64,000 nucleotides of DNA from Pseudomonas hefeiensis (GTDB taxonomy: Bacteria; Pseudomonadota; Gammaproteobacteria; Pseudomonadales; Pseudomonadaceae): contig NZ_CP117449.1 in assembly GCF_030687835.1 (NCBI RefSeq), positions 1,674,001-1,738,000 of the forward strand, read 5' to 3'. Shown here piece after piece: positions 26,522 through 36,145 of this stretch. The position numbers and the translations under genes are program-made. A model generated the notes under the pieces. That model was not told the origin of the DNA and did no database searches. It saw only the letters and a program-made list of their open reading frames with translations. The first letter of the stretch is position 1; each line of letters starts with the position of its first letter.

Positions 26522-26548
26522 AGGGCCCGCAAATACACCATAAAACTA

Positions 26549-26920
26549 TCAGACTGCAGCAAACCGCTTATCCAGATAATCAATGATCACCTTGGACTCA
26601 TACATCCAGGTGGTCTCGCCATTCTCTTCGATGCGCAGGCACGGCACTTTGATCTTGCCGCCTTGCTCCAGCAGTGCCTGGCGATCCTGCTCGTTGTTTT
26701 TGGCATCCCGCAAGGCCACTGGTACGTTGAGGCGGTGCAGGGTGCGGCGGGTCTTCACGCAGAACGGGCAGGCGTGGAACTGATAGAGCGTCAGGCTGCG
26801 GGCGGCCTGATTGACTTGCGCCTGGGCTTCGGCCGGACGTTGCTTCTTGCCGGGGCGGGTGATGAAGTCGATGAAAATAATCAGCTGGCCCAAGCCAACT
26901 CGTAGCGCTTTGACGATCAC
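26549..26920 (-). CDS. Glutaredoxin-like protein with N-terminal hydrophobic segment
   Basis: A 123-residue protein with a glutaredoxin / GST N-terminal thioredoxin fold. The first 20 residues after the GTG are hydrophobic (LGQLIIFIDFITRP) and may anchor it to the membrane. The redox motif is CPFC in QFHACPFCVKT near residue 56, and KVPCLRIEE gives the cis-proline. GTG 26920 is chosen; a longer frame to 27016 runs through the folE terminator. It probably reduces disulfides or glutathione adducts; partners unknown. Confidence 0.82.
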   Translation of the reverse strand: MIVKALRVGLGQLIIFIDFITRPGKKQRPAEAQAQVNQAARSLTLYQFHACPFCVKTRRTLHRLNVPVALRDAKNNEQDRQALLEQGGKIKVPCLRIEENGETTWMYESKVIIDYLDKRFAAV

Positions 26921-26981
26921 GGTATTAAGCCTCGCGACAGGGAAGAAGAGGGCGCGCAGCTTACCTGATTTTTCACAGGCG

Positions 26982-27010
26982 AAAAAAAACCGGCGATCAA
27001 TGCCGGTTTT
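26982..27010 (-). terminator. Rho-independent terminator after folE
   Basis: On the minus strand AAAACCGGC (27010-27002), a 7-base loop, GCCGGTTTT (26994-26986), then further T residues to 26982. Confidence 0.88.
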
Positions 27011-27023
27011 CTTCATGCAGGGG

Positions 27024-27569
27024 TTACTTGATCAGACTGAGGAATTCGCTGCGGGTCGCGGCGTTTTCGCGGAACTCACCGAGCATCACTGAGGTGATCA
27101 TCGACGAATTCTGTTTTTCCACACCGCGCATCATCATGCACATGTGCTTGGCTTCGATCACCACCGCCACGCCCAGGGCGCCGGTCACCTGCTGGACCGC
27201 GTCGGCGATCTGGCGGCTGAGGTTTTCCTGGATCTGCAGGCGACGTGCGTACATGTCGACGATGCGTGCGACTTTCGAAAGCCCCAGCACCTTGCCACTC
27301 GGAATGTAGGCCACATGGGCCTTGCCGATGAAGGGCAGCAAATGGTGCTCGCACAGCGAGTACAACTCGATGTCCTTGACCAGCACCATTTCGCTGTTGT
27401 CGGAGCTGAACAAGGCACCGTTGGTGACTTCTTCGAGGGTCTGTTCATAACCGCGGCAGAGGTACTGCATGGCCTTGGCAGCGCGCTTGGGCGTGTCGAG
27501 CAGGCCCTCGCGGGAAACGTCCTCGCCCAGTTGGCCGAGAATCGCGGTGTAATTCTGTTCCAGAGACAT
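27024..27569 (-). CDS. folE: GTP cyclohydrolase I, type IA
   Basis: A 181-residue enzyme that opens GTP to make 7,8-dihydroneopterin triphosphate for folate and related pterins. The zinc ligands are in [20 protein letters not shown] and in [10 protein letters not shown], and the long N-terminal helix [20 protein letters not shown] is typical. Some Pseudomonas carry two folE genes; this one matches the copy beside the Smr gene as I recall. A clear terminator follows it, so it is not cotranscribed with the glutaredoxin gene. Confidence 0.95.
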   Translation of the reverse strand: MSLEQNYTAILGQLGEDVSREGLLDTPKRAAKAMQYLCRGYEQTLEEVTNGALFSSDNSEMVLVKDIELYSLCEHHLLPFIGKAHVAYIPSGKVLGLSKVARIVDMYARRLQIQENLSRQIADAVQQVTGALGVAVVIEAKHMCMMMRGVEKQNSSMITSVMLGEFRENAATRSEFLSLIK

Positions 27570-27646
27570 GAAACTACCTGTGGGATTTTACGCAAAGGGC
27601 AAGGGTACGGTGGCGGACACGGCGCTGCAAGCTCGGCAATCGGGCG

Positions 27647-28204
27647 CTACTCGTCGCGGCCTTCCATCATGGTGCGCTTGAGCATCACATACACCGCTCC
27701 GGCGCCCCCGTGTTTCGCCTGGCAGGAGGTGAAGCCCAACACTTGCGGGTGCTGGCGCAGCCAGGTATTGACGTGGCTCTTGATCATCGGCCGCTTGCCA
27801 TCCAGTCGCACGGCCTTGCCGTGGGTGACGCGCACGCAACGGATCTCGAATCGGGTAGCTTCGGCCAGGAAGGCCCAGAGGGTTTCCCGGGCCTTCTCCA
27901 CGGTCATGCCGTGCAGGTCGAGACTGCCTTCGAAGGGAATCTGGCCAACCTTCAGCTTGCGCATCTGGCTTTCCTGGACGCCGTCGCGAGCCCACATCAG
28001 CTCGTCTTCAGGGCCTACGTCGATCACGAACTGGTCGGACAAGCCATCCACGGTGGTGGCATCGGTGCGCACCGTGGCGGCCTGGCGCAGCTTGGCGATT
28101 TGCGCGCGATCTGCCTTGGGTTTGCCGGTCTCGGCACGGTCGTGTTTGATCGGTTTTACGCCCTGGATCGCACTTTTGAACAGGGAAAAGTCGTCGTCTT
28201 GCAT
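27647..28204 (-). CDS. smrB: Smr domain endonuclease-like protein, SmrB type
   Basis: A 185-residue protein with an N-terminal basic region and a C-terminal Smr domain (about 100-185). Smr motifs are LDLHGMTVEKA, RVTHGKA and KHGGAGAVYVML. E. coli SmrB, next to prmB and aroC, cleaves mRNA at collided ribosomes; here prmB and aroC also lie close by, which supports SmrB over other Smr proteins. ATG 28204 (MQDDDFSLFKSA) is the family start. The nuclease role is inferred. Confidence 0.8.
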   Translation of the reverse strand: MQDDDFSLFKSAIQGVKPIKHDRAETGKPKADRAQIAKLRQAATVRTDATTVDGLSDQFVIDVGPEDELMWARDGVQESQMRKLKVGQIPFEGSLDLHGMTVEKARETLWAFLAEATRFEIRCVRVTHGKAVRLDGKRPMIKSHVNTWLRQHPQVLGFTSCQAKHGGAGAVYVMLKRTMMEGRDE

Positions 28205-28278
28205 GTCAGCCTCCGCGAAGGCCGGCCAGTTTACCCAACTCCTGCGGGAACAGGCGCGACAAAACGTCGGGCGGCGGG

Positions 28279-28599
28279 TCAGTCGTGCTTTTTCATCAAG
28301 TGAGGAGCCATGGCCAGCTCCAGGGATTGGCGAGCCCGACGGCGGCAAAGACGCCACAGCCAGACGCCGAAAAGCAGTACCAGCAAGCCGATCACCAGAA
28401 TGATCGTTGAGCCGAGCGGGGTTGCGTTCAACTCGCCCAGGGCGGGCGGGCGGCCAAGCAGGCTGGCAGCGCCGGCCATGGCCAGCAGTACACCGAGCGT
28501 TGCCAGGAGCGCCGCGAGTGCGGCACCGAAACGCAAGCGCCAGTTGCTCGGGCCTTTGGGCCGCAAGCGACGTGCGTCAAAACCATCGGATAACTTCAT
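28279..28599 (-). CDS. Hypothetical membrane protein, two helices
   Basis: A 106-residue protein with two strong hydrophobic helices, about residues 25-50 and 65-85, between a basic N-terminus (MKLSDGFDARRLRPKG) and a basic C-terminal tail (WRLCRRRARQ). It lies on the same strand upstream of the Smr gene, 74 bases away. I do not recognise a family, though a hypothetical gene occupies this place in other Pseudomonas. Confidence 0.7.
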   Translation of the reverse strand: MKLSDGFDARRLRPKGPSNWRLRFGAALAALLATLGVLLAMAGAASLLGRPPALGELNATPLGSTIILVIGLLVLLFGVWLWRLCRRRARQSLELAMAPHLMKKHD

Positions 28600-28694
28600 T
28601 CCGACCTTCCTCAATGGGTATCGGCCCTTCGACCGGAAGATGTTCGGGTTGTTCCTGACACTACGGCAATTGCGGCAAATGAGAGGCTTTTGCG

Positions 28695-28721
28695 GATAAG
28701 CGGCACAACGGGCCGCTTATC
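28695..28721 (-). terminator. Possible terminator hairpin after the isochorismatase-fold gene
   Basis: A 9-base stem GATAAGCGG/CCGCTTATC with a 9-base loop just past the gene's stop. There is no clear T run, so this is weak. Confidence 0.4.
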
Positions 28722-28729
28722 GAGGGGAG

Positions 28730-29320
28730 TCAGATGAAATCGCGGGTCAGGGCCAGGGTGGCGAAGTTGTCCGCCATGATCGCCATTTCGGTCTGGTGCA
28801 CGTGTTCGGCGCTCAGGACACCGCCCTTGTGTGGCAGATCGCGAGTGGCGCAGGCGTCTTCGACCAGGGTGCAACGAAAGCCCAGGTTCTTGGCGGCGCG
28901 CACGGTGGTGCTGACGCTGGAATGGCTCATGAAACCGCAAACGATCAGGTCCAGGGGGCCGAGGTCCTCCAGGCGTTTTTTCAACTCGGTGCCATGAAAC
29001 GCGCTGGGCAGCAGTTTTTCCACCACGGTTTCGTCGCCCTGGGGTTCCAGGCCGGTAATGAACTCCCCGCGTTCGCCCTGTGGATCGAACAGCCCGCCAT
29101 GGGTGCCCAGGTGACGCACATGCACGATCGGCCGGCCGGCGGCACGGGCCGCGCCGAGCAATTGCCTGATGTTCGCGACCGCTGCATCCATGCCACTCAA
29201 CGCCAGGGGGCCGGCGAGGTATTCTTTCTGGGCATCGATGATGATCAGCGTCGCTTGACTCAGATTGGCCGCCGCGTAACCGCGACCGCTGAGTTGAAAC
29301 ATCGTTTTTGGAACGGACAT
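28730..29320 (-). CDS. Isochorismatase-fold hydrolase with serine at the nucleophile position
   Basis: A 196-residue isochorismatase superfamily protein. Asp29 (LIIIDAQKEY) and Lys102 (VVEKLLPSAF) match two catalytic residues. At the place of the cysteine nucleophile, usually in a motif like GAMTHMCVDST, it reads GFMSHSSVSTT, so Ser135 stands where cysteine is expected; Cys128 lies a few residues before. It may therefore work like true isochorismatases, which lack the cysteine, or on another substrate. It is divergent from prmB. Database names such as cysteine hydrolase may mislead. Confidence 0.82.
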   Translation of the reverse strand: MSVPKTMFQLSGRGYAAANLSQATLIIIDAQKEYLAGPLALSGMDAAVANIRQLLGAARAAGRPIVHVRHLGTHGGLFDPQGERGEFITGLEPQGDETVVEKLLPSAFHGTELKKRLEDLGPLDLIVCGFMSHSSVSTTVRAAKNLGFRCTLVEDACATRDLPHKGGVLSAEHVHQTEMAIMADNFATLALTRDFI

Positions 29321-29587
29321 TCTGGGGCTCCTTCGAGTGGGGCTTTTGCGACATTCTCCTCTGGCTGAGCGGTTCTGTGAATCGCTTCCATCGCAAGGGC
29401 CGTCGTTGCTGGCCTACAGCCTTGTCAAGATGTCCGTCTTGTTCAATAGTCAGCGCAAAAAACGGATAAATCCTACATCTGTCCCGGCCTTTTTCGTGCG
29501 TGTTTGAGGCGTGTTTTGGTGGGGTGTTTTGGTGGGTTAGTGTTTGGCTGGTAGACTCGCCAGTCGTTTTTTCTGGAGTTTGCCGCC

Positions 29588-30496
29588 GTGATCACTTCCC
29601 GTCTCCGTACCCTGCGCGACCATATACGTTGGGCCGTCAGCCGTTTCCATGGAGAGGATCTGTTTTTCGGCCATGGCACCGACAATGCGTGGGATGAGGC
29701 CCGTCAGCTGGTGTTGGGCGCGTTGCATCTGCCGTGGGAAATTGCCGATAGCTACCTGGACTGCCGTCTCGAAGACGAAGAGCTGGTCCATGTGCAGCGC
29801 CTGCTGCGCCGCCGCATCGCCGAACGTATCCCGGCGGCCTACCTGCTGGGGGAAGCCTGGTTCTGCGGGATGTCTTTCATCGTCGACGAGCGCGTGCTCA
29901 TTCCACGCTCGCCCATTGGTGAACTGATCGAAAACCGTTTTGCGCCCTGGCTGGGTCAGGAGCCGGCACGGATTCTCGACCTCTGCACCGGTTCCGGCTG
30001 CATCGGCATCGCGTGCGCTTTTGAGTTCCCGGAGGCGGAGGTGGTGCTGGCTGACCTGTCGTTCGAAGCGCTGGAAGTGGCCAACCAGAACATCGAGCGT
30101 CACGGCGTCGACGAGCGCGTGTTCACTGTCCAGGGGGATGGTTTCGAGGGGTTGCCGGGCCAGCGTTTCGACCTGATCGTGTCGAACCCGCCCTACGTCG
30201 ATGCCGAAGATTTCGCCGACATGCCGCAGGAGTACCAGCACGAGCCGGAACTGGGCCTGGCCTGTGGCGATGACGGCTTGAACCTGGTGCGCCGGATGCT
30301 GGCCGAGGCCGCCGACCATCTGACCGAGAAAGGTTTGTTGATTGTCGAGGTGGGCAACAGCCAGGTTCACGTCGAGGCGTTGTACCCGGAAGTCGATTTT
30401 GCCTGGCTGGACTTCGAACGGGGCGGGCATGGTGTGTTCATGCTCAGTGCCGAACAGTGCCGTCAGCATCAGGCGTTGTTTGCTTCGCGGGTTTGA
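29588..30496 (+). CDS. prmB: Ribosomal protein L3 N5-glutamine methyltransferase PrmB
   Basis: A 302-residue SAM-dependent methyltransferase that methylates a glutamine in ribosomal protein L3. The SAM motif is [14 protein letters not shown] and the glutamine-binding motif is [10 protein letters not shown]. The N-terminal helical domain, including [19 protein letters not shown], is typical of PrmB/PrmC, and closeness to aroC and an Smr gene, as in E. coli, favours PrmB. A 267-base divergent region lies upstream. Confidence 0.93.
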   Translation: MITSRLRTLRDHIRWAVSRFHGEDLFFGHGTDNAWDEARQLVLGALHLPWEIADSYLDCRLEDEELVHVQRLLRRRIAERIPAAYLLGEAWFCGMSFIVDERVLIPRSPIGELIENRFAPWLGQEPARILDLCTGSGCIGIACAFEFPEAEVVLADLSFEALEVANQNIERHGVDERVFTVQGDGFEGLPGQRFDLIVSNPPYVDAEDFADMPQEYQHEPELGLACGDDGLNLVRRMLAEAADHLTEKGLLIVEVGNSQVHVEALYPEVDFAWLDFERGGHGVFMLSAEQCRQHQALFASRV

Positions 30497-30523
30497 GGAC
30501 AATTGATCTGACGGAACCGTCCT

Positions 30524-30657
30524 TGTGGCGAGGGGATTTATCCCCGCTGGGCTGCGTAGCAGCCCCCCAAAGAGCTGAATGCGATTTGCCTGACACATTG
30601 CAATGGCGGGATTCAGGGCTGCTACGCAGCCCAGCGGGGATAAATCCCCTTGCCACA
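30524..30657. repeat. Type B inverted repeat
   Basis: TGTGGCGAGGGGATTTATCC arms with inner GGGCTGCGTAGCAGCCC and its counterpart; about 134 bases. It lies between convergent prmB and the 262-residue hypothetical gene. Confidence 0.9.
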
Positions 30658-30691
30658 GGTTAAAGTTTGGTCAAACACCCTGCGGCAGTCA

Positions 30692-31480
30692 TCAACTACG
30701 CGTCGCAATCCAGATCAACAACCCGGCCTGGAACATGGCAAATGCCACCAGGCAGGTAATGGTGAAACGCAGGCCGTTGTCTTCGCGTTTGAACTTGGCG
30801 ACCTTTTCTTCCTGCTGCTTGAGTTTGACTTCCTGCTCCGCCAGGTTCTGCTCGGCTTGCTGGAGCATCTGCGCGGCTTCGAGAATTTCCACGAACTGCA
30901 GTTTTTCGGTGTTCCAGTCTCCCAGCAGATTACCCACCTGCGCTGGCTTGACGCTGCCTTTGAGGTGCTGGGCGTCGGCGTAGACCACTTCGAAACCATG
31001 GGCTTTCAAGAAGTGGTCGCGGCGCAGGCGGGTGTCTTCGTTCAGCGCGTCCTTGTTATTCAGATCGCTGCCATCGACCCGGTAGCTCGACCAGCGCTTC
31101 TTGGCCCAGGTAATGCCCTGGGCGGCGAGGAAGCGGCCGATGCCACGGTTCAGCGGCTCGACCTGCAAGCTGTCCGGGGAAAAATACAGGCGTTTTTCGA
31201 CGTGATCGGCCCAGACGTCCAGATGATTCTGTTCCTTGCGCACCCGCTGGCCCGGCAACTGGATGCTCATGCGCAGCAAACTGCGCTCCTTGCTGTGGCG
31301 CTCGGCATAGCTGAATTCGACAAACCGCAGCGGCCGCGCACCGGTGGCACGGTCGGTCTTGAGCGGTGCCAGCCGGAGCATTTTATGGTGCTCGGTCTGA
31401 ACATCCGCCCAAGGCAGCTCCGCCACTGGAGCGGCGGGCGTTTCGGCGGGGGTGTCGGGTGAAGTCTGAGTGTCAGTCAT
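30692..31480 (-). CDS. Hypothetical protein with coiled coil and C-terminal membrane anchor
   Basis: A 262-residue protein of unknown family. The N-terminus is acidic and Pro/Ala-rich; the middle is mixed; about residues 195-235 are heptad-like and Gln/Glu/Lys-rich (AEQNLAEQEVKLKQQEEK); a single hydrophobic helix at about 240-258 ends the protein. This suggests a cytoplasmic protein held at the membrane by its C-terminus. A hypothetical gene occupies this place in other Pseudomonas. Function unknown. Confidence 0.75.
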   Translation of the reverse strand: MTDTQTSPDTPAETPAAPVAELPWADVQTEHHKMLRLAPLKTDRATGARPLRFVEFSYAERHSKERSLLRMSIQLPGQRVRKEQNHLDVWADHVEKRLYFSPDSLQVEPLNRGIGRFLAAQGITWAKKRWSSYRVDGSDLNNKDALNEDTRLRRDHFLKAHGFEVVYADAQHLKGSVKPAQVGNLLGDWNTEKLQFVEILEAAQMLQQAEQNLAEQEVKLKQQEEKVAKFKREDNGLRFTITCLVAFAMFQAGLLIWIATRS

Positions 31481-31579
31481 AACGGCAAAATCCTGTCCAG
31501 GCCGGCTCGTCGGCAGCCACAGCGCTGTCCGACACCGGTCTATCGGCCGTTTTTGCCAGGACTGGAGGGGGAAAACCGC

Positions 31580-32545
31580 TTATCGAGCGGGTAACGAGCT
31601 AATAAAACTCAGAATGTGCGTGCCCAGTTCGGCCGCCAGGGGCAGGTTTGGATCTTTGTAGGACGCCAATTGCCGTTTCATGTCGTTGGGGACGATGCGC
31701 ATGACATGGTTCATGCCCTTGATCAGCGCCAGCTCGGCGTCGGGTTTGGCGGCTTGCAACTGCCTGGCGTCATCGACGCTGACTTGAATGTCATGGCTGC
31801 CCTGGATAATCAACGCCGGCATCTTCAACGCCGCGAACGCCTGGGCCGGCGCCTGGCGAAACAGCGAGATCAGGTAGGGCTGCACGCTGGGGCGAAAGAT
31901 GACCAGCAGTTGCGGCGGCACGTTCTCGTCAAGTCGACCAGCCTTGAGGCTGTCCAGCAGCTCATTGGCACGCACCATCAGGGGGGGAGGCAGGCGGCTA
32001 CTCAGTTGTTGACGCAGCACCTGGTCGATCGGCCGGGCACTGCCGGACAGCGAGATGACCGCGGCTGCATTGGCCTGGAGGGCGGCGAGGCTGGCGATCA
32101 GTGCGCCTTCGCTATGACCCAACAGGATCAATGGACCCATTCGCGGATCGGCGGCCAGTTTGCGGCTCCAGGCCACGGCGTCGGCCACGTAGGCTTCGAC
32201 GCTCAGGTTGCGTTCGTCCGGGGTCGCGGCAAGGCTGGCGGCCACCCCGCGTTTGTCATAGCGCACGCTGGCGATGTTGTGTTTGGCCAGCACCCAGGCC
32301 AGGCGCTTGAGGCTATCGTTGCGCCCGCCGTCGGGGTTGTTTCCGTCGCGGTCGGTAGGACCCGACCCGGAAATGATCAGGACAACCGGCACCGGTGCGT
32401 CGGATTTGGGTAACAGCAGCGAGCCGAAAAGCTCGCCGTTGCCGGTGTCGAGGCTGATCGGTCGTTGCAGGACGGTGGCCTGGGCCACGCTGGAAAGCAG
32501 GCCGGTAAACAGGGCAAGGCTCAAGGCAAGCAGCTTTAACATCAT
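31580..32545 (-). CDS. Exported alpha/beta hydrolase
   Basis: A 321-residue alpha/beta hydrolase with a signal peptide (LLALSLALFTGLLSSVAQA). The nucleophile serine is in LLGHSEGALIAS, the acid probably in IQGSHDIQVS, and the histidine in KGMNHVMR; the oxyanion region is ISGSGPTDRDGN. It should act in the periplasm, probably on an ester or peptide-like bond; such proteins are often annotated as serine aminopeptidase S33. The start is uncertain by one codon (ATGATG). Confidence 0.82.
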   Translation of the reverse strand: MMLKLLALSLALFTGLLSSVAQATVLQRPISLDTGNGELFGSLLLPKSDAPVPVVLIISGSGPTDRDGNNPDGGRNDSLKRLAWVLAKHNIASVRYDKRGVAASLAATPDERNLSVEAYVADAVAWSRKLAADPRMGPLILLGHSEGALIASLAALQANAAAVISLSGSARPIDQVLRQQLSSRLPPPLMVRANELLDSLKAGRLDENVPPQLLVIFRPSVQPYLISLFRQAPAQAFAALKMPALIIQGSHDIQVSVDDARQLQAAKPDAELALIKGMNHVMRIVPNDMKRQLASYKDPNLPLAAELGTHILSFISSLPAR

Positions 32546-32688
32546 CACGCCATTAGTTACGAAGGTGCCGGTTGGACTGACAGGCACCGATAAGGTTCGA
32601 GGATGAACTCGTCGGGGAGCCTGCGTATACTGGCGCCCACTACGAATCCAAGGTTGAGTCTCTCAGCGTTTTTCACGGAGCACCCTGC

Positions 32689-33780
32689 ATGTCCGGCAAT
32701 ACCTACGGCAAGCTGTTCACCGTTACCACCGCGGGCGAAAGCCATGGCCCGGCGTTGGTCGCCATTGTCGACGGCTGTCCGCCGGGCCTGGAGATTTCCC
32801 TGGACGATCTGCAGCGTGACCTGGACCGGCGCAAGCCGGGCACCAGCCGCCACACCACCCAGCGCCAGGAAGCCGATGAAGTCGAAATCCTCTCCGGCGT
32901 GTTCGAAGGACGCACCACCGGCTGCGCCATTGGCCTGCTGATTCGCAACACCGACCAGAAGTCCAAGGACTACTCGGCCATCAAGGATCTGTTCCGCCCG
33001 GCCCACGCCGACTACACCTACCACCATAAATACGGCGAGCGCGACTACCGTGGCGGCGGCCGCAGTTCGGCCCGGGAAACCGCGATGCGCGTGGCGGCCG
33101 GTGCGATTGCCAAGAAGTACCTGGCCAGCCAGGGCATTGTGATCCGTGGCTACATGAGCCAGTTGGGTCCCATCGAAATCCCGTTCAAGACCTGGGAGTC
33201 GGTGGAACAGAATGCCTTCTTCTGCCCCGACCCGGACAAGGTGCCGGTCCTTGAGGCCTACATGGACCAATTGCGTCGCGACCAGGATTCGGTCGGCGCG
33301 AAGATCACCGTGGTGGCCGAAGGTGTGATGCCGGGCCTGGGCGAGCCGATTTTCGACCGTCTCGACGCCGAACTGGCCCACGCGCTGATGAGCATCAACG
33401 CGGTGAAGGGCGTGGAAATCGGCGCCGGTTTCGCTTGTGTCGCCCAGCGCGGCACCGAGCACCGCGACGAGCTGACCCCGCAAGGTTTCCTGAGTAACAA
33501 TGCTGGCGGCATCCTCGGTGGCATCTCCTCGGGCCAGCCGATCGTGGCGCACCTGGCATTGAAGCCCACCTCCAGCATCACCACGCCGGGGCGTTCCATC
33601 GACATCCATGGCAACCCGGTGGACGTCATCACCAAGGGCCGTCATGACCCGTGCGTCGGCATCCGCGCCACGCCAATCGCCGAGGCGATGATGGCGATCG
33701 TGCTGATGGACCACCTGCTGCGTCATCGCGGCCAGAACGCCGATGTGCGGGTTAACACCCCGGTGCTGGGCCAGCTTTGA
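32689..33780 (+). CDS. aroC: Chorismate synthase
   Basis: A 363-residue enzyme converting 5-enolpyruvylshikimate-3-phosphate to chorismate with reduced FMN, the last step of the shikimate pathway. Signatures are [50 protein letters not shown] and [13 protein letters not shown]. Length is standard. GGAG lies upstream of the ATG. The MFS gene begins 34 bases later. Confidence 0.97.
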   Translation: MSGNTYGKLFTVTTAGESHGPALVAIVDGCPPGLEISLDDLQRDLDRRKPGTSRHTTQRQEADEVEILSGVFEGRTTGCAIGLLIRNTDQKSKDYSAIKDLFRPAHADYTYHHKYGERDYRGGGRSSARETAMRVAAGAIAKKYLASQGIVIRGYMSQLGPIEIPFKTWESVEQNAFFCPDPDKVPVLEAYMDQLRRDQDSVGAKITVVAEGVMPGLGEPIFDRLDAELAHALMSINAVKGVEIGAGFACVAQRGTEHRDELTPQGFLSNNAGGILGGISSGQPIVAHLALKPTSSITTPGRSIDIHGNPVDVITKGRHDPCVGIRATPIAEAMMAIVLMDHLLRHRGQNADVRVNTPVLGQL

Positions 33781-33814
33781 TGGCTGACCTGCCGACCGCC
33801 GTGGCCTGACGACC

Positions 33815-34960
33815 ATGGCGGCTCTGCCGTACTGGCGGCTCTCCAGTTTCTATCTGTTCTATTTCGCGCTGCTCGGTTCGACGGCGCCGTTTTTGGCGTT
33901 GTATTTCGATCATCTGGGGTTCAACGCGGCGCGCATTGGCGAGCTGGTGGCGATTCCCATGCTGATGCGCTGCGTGGCACCGAACATCTGGGGCTGGTTG
34001 GGGGATTACACCGGCCGGCGCCTGGCGATCGTGCGTTTTGGCGCGATCTGCACGTTGCTCACGTTTTCGCTGATCTTCATCGACCAGAGCTACGCCTGGC
34101 TGGCGCTGGTCATGGCGCTGCACGCGTTCTTCTGGCACGCGGTGTTGCCGCAGTTCGAAGTCATTACTCTGGCCCACTTGAGCGGGCAAACGTCGCGCTA
34201 CAGCCAGATCCGCCTGTGGGGTTCCATCGGCTTTATCATCACCGTGGTCGTGCTCGGCCGGCTGTTTGAATGGCTGAGCCTGGACATCTACCCAGTGGCA
34301 CTGGTGCTGATCATGGGCGGTATCGTGCTCGCCAGCTTCTGGGTCCCCAATGCCCAACCGACCCAGGGGCCGCGAGTGGCGGGGGAAGGTTTTCTGCGGC
34401 AACTGCGCAACCCTGGCGTACTGGCGTTTTATGGGTGCGTAGGGCTGATGCAGGTCAGTCACGGGCCGTATTACACCTTTCTGACGCTGCACCTGGAAGG
34501 CCTGGGCTACAGTCGCGGTCTGATCGGTATGCTCTGGGCCATTGGCGTGGTGGCGGAAGTCTTGATTTTCCTGCTGATGAGCCGGATCCTGGCACGGTTT
34601 TCCGTGCGCCGGGTGCTGCTGGTGAGTTTCCTGCTGGCGGCGTTGCGTTGGCTGCTACTGGGCTCACTGGCCGAATTTCTCTGGGTCCTGTTGTTTGCCC
34701 AGGTGTTGCACGCGGCGACCTTCGGCAGTTTTCACGCAGCTGCCATCCATTTCGTGCAACGTAGCTTCGGCCCACGCCAGCAAGGCCAGGGCCAGGCGTT
34801 GTACGCCGCCCTGGCCGGCATGGGCGGGGCGTTGGGCGCGTTGTATTCCGGCTACAGCTGGAACGCCCTGGGTGCCAGCTGGACTTTCAGCATCGCCAGC
34901 CTCGCAGCCTTCGCTGCAGCCGTTATCATTGCCACACGTATGCAAGAGGACAGGCCATGA
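33815..34960 (+). CDS. MFS transporter, MFS_1-like (HcaT type)
   Basis: A 381-residue 12-helix transporter related to HcaT/YcaD-like permeases. The N-terminal PYWRLSSFYLFYFALLGSTA and the loop GWLGDYTGRR between helices 2 and 3 are family features. Its TGA overlaps the mtnB ATG by 4 bases, so it is translationally linked to the methionine salvage genes and could carry methylthioribose, methylthioadenosine or an exported by-product. Substrate is inference from position only. Confidence 0.85.
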   Translation: MAALPYWRLSSFYLFYFALLGSTAPFLALYFDHLGFNAARIGELVAIPMLMRCVAPNIWGWLGDYTGRRLAIVRFGAICTLLTFSLIFIDQSYAWLALVMALHAFFWHAVLPQFEVITLAHLSGQTSRYSQIRLWGSIGFIITVVVLGRLFEWLSLDIYPVALVLIMGGIVLASFWVPNAQPTQGPRVAGEGFLRQLRNPGVLAFYGCVGLMQVSHGPYYTFLTLHLEGLGYSRGLIGMLWAIGVVAEVLIFLLMSRILARFSVRRVLLVSFLLAALRWLLLGSLAEFLWVLLFAQVLHAATFGSFHAAAIHFVQRSFGPRQQGQGQALYAALAGMGGALGALYSGYSWNALGASWTFSIASLAAFAAAVIIATRMQEDRP

Positions 34961-35577
34961 GCCTTACCCGTGAACAGCTCGCCCGGGAAATCATCGACGC
35001 CGGGCGTTTTTTGTATGGCCGCGGCTGGTCCCCGGCCACCAGTAGCAACTATTCGACCCGGCTTGCCCCTGACCAGGCCTTGCTCACCGTGTCCGGCAAG
35101 CACAAGGGGCAACTGGGCCTGGATGATGTGCTCGCCACCGACCTGGATGGCAACAGCCTGGAGCGCGGCAAGACACCCTCCGCCGAAACCCTGCTGCACA
35201 CCCAGCTGTATCGCTGGCGCCCGGAGATCGGCGCCGTGTTGCACACCCATTCGGTGAATGCCACGGTGTTGTCGCGCCTGACAAAGCAAGCCTTCATCGA
35301 CTTCGAAGACTACGAATTGCAAAAAGCCTTCAGCGGTGTGTCGACCCACCAATCCTGTGTCCGCGTGCCGATTTTCGACAACGACCAGGACATCGCACGC
35401 CTGGCCGGCCAGGTGCAGCCGTGGCTCGAGGCTCACCCCGATTGCGTCGGCTACCTGATTCGCGGTCATGGGTTGTATACCTGGGGACCGAGCATGAACG
35501 ATGCCCTGCGCCAGATCGAAGCGTTCGAGTTTCTGTTTGAGTGTGAGCTCAAGACCCGCGCACTCCTGAACCGTTAA
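34957..35577 (+). CDS. mtnB: Methylthioribulose-1-phosphate dehydratase
   Basis: A 206-residue class II aldolase-fold zinc enzyme of the methionine salvage pathway. Zinc ligands are in HTHSVNATV, with a third in RGHGLYTWG; SGKHKGQLGLDDV is the substrate loop. It overlaps the MFS gene by 4 bases and is followed by mtnD and mtnC in one unit. mtnA is not in the window and must be elsewhere. Confidence 0.95.
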   Translation: MSLTREQLAREIIDAGRFLYGRGWSPATSSNYSTRLAPDQALLTVSGKHKGQLGLDDVLATDLDGNSLERGKTPSAETLLHTQLYRWRPEIGAVLHTHSVNATVLSRLTKQAFIDFEDYELQKAFSGVSTHQSCVRVPIFDNDQDIARLAGQVQPWLEAHPDCVGYLIRGHGLYTWGPSMNDALRQIEAFEFLFECELKTRALLNR

Positions 35578-35595
35578 TTTGCTGGAGCCCTAACC

Positions 35596-36141
35596 ATGAG
35601 CAGCCTGTCCGTCTATCACGTCTCAAGCCCCGACATTCCGAACAAGGTGCTGACCCACTTCGAAGACATCGCCGCGACCCTGGCTGATAAAGGTGTTCGC
35701 TTCGACCGCTGGGAAGCGGCGACGAAAATCCAGCCCGGCGCCGGCCAAGACGAAGTGATTGCCGCCTACAAGACCCAGATCGACCAATTGATGACCGAGC
35801 ATGGCTACGTCACGGTCGACGTCATCAGCCTCAACAGCGATCACCCGCAAAAAGCCGAACTGCGGGCCAAATTCCTCGATGAACATCGCCATGGTGAGGA
35901 CGAAGTACGATTTTTCGTCGCCGGTCGTGGCCTGTTTACCCTGCACATCGACGACTACGTCTACGCGGTACTGTGTGAAAAGAACGACCTGATCTCGGTG
36001 CCCGCGGGTACGCCGCACTGGTTCGACATGGGCGAGCATCCGCATTTCGTTGCCATTCGCCTGTTCAATAACCCGGAAGGTTGGGTGGCGAAGTTCACTG
36101 GCGAGGACATCGCCAGCCGTTTTCCGCGCCTGGAGGACTGA
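35596..36141 (+). CDS. mtnD: Acireductone dioxygenase
   Basis: A 181-residue cupin that oxidises acireductone to the keto acid precursor of methionine (iron form) or to methylthiopropionate, formate and CO (nickel form). Metal ligands are HRHGEDE and the histidine in TPHWFDMG, and [15 protein letters not shown] is the core strand. GGAG is upstream of the ATG. It is 18 bases after mtnB. Confidence 0.95.
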   Translation: MSSLSVYHVSSPDIPNKVLTHFEDIAATLADKGVRFDRWEAATKIQPGAGQDEVIAAYKTQIDQLMTEHGYVTVDVISLNSDHPQKAELRAKFLDEHRHGEDEVRFFVAGRGLFTLHIDDYVYAVLCEKNDLISVPAGTPHWFDMGEHPHFVAIRLFNNPEGWVAKFTGEDIASRFPRLED

Positions 36142-36145
36142 CACT

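Noticed and set aside
30665-30677. GTTTGGTCAAAC palindrome as RutR-type operator
   Set aside because: It is between convergent gene ends, far from the RutR-like gene, and lacks the TTGACCANNTGGTCAA spacing.
32557-33816. Minus-strand frame of 419 codons opposite aroC
   Set aside because: Composition is Gly/His/Arg/Val-rich without family motifs, and aroC on the plus strand is unmistakable.
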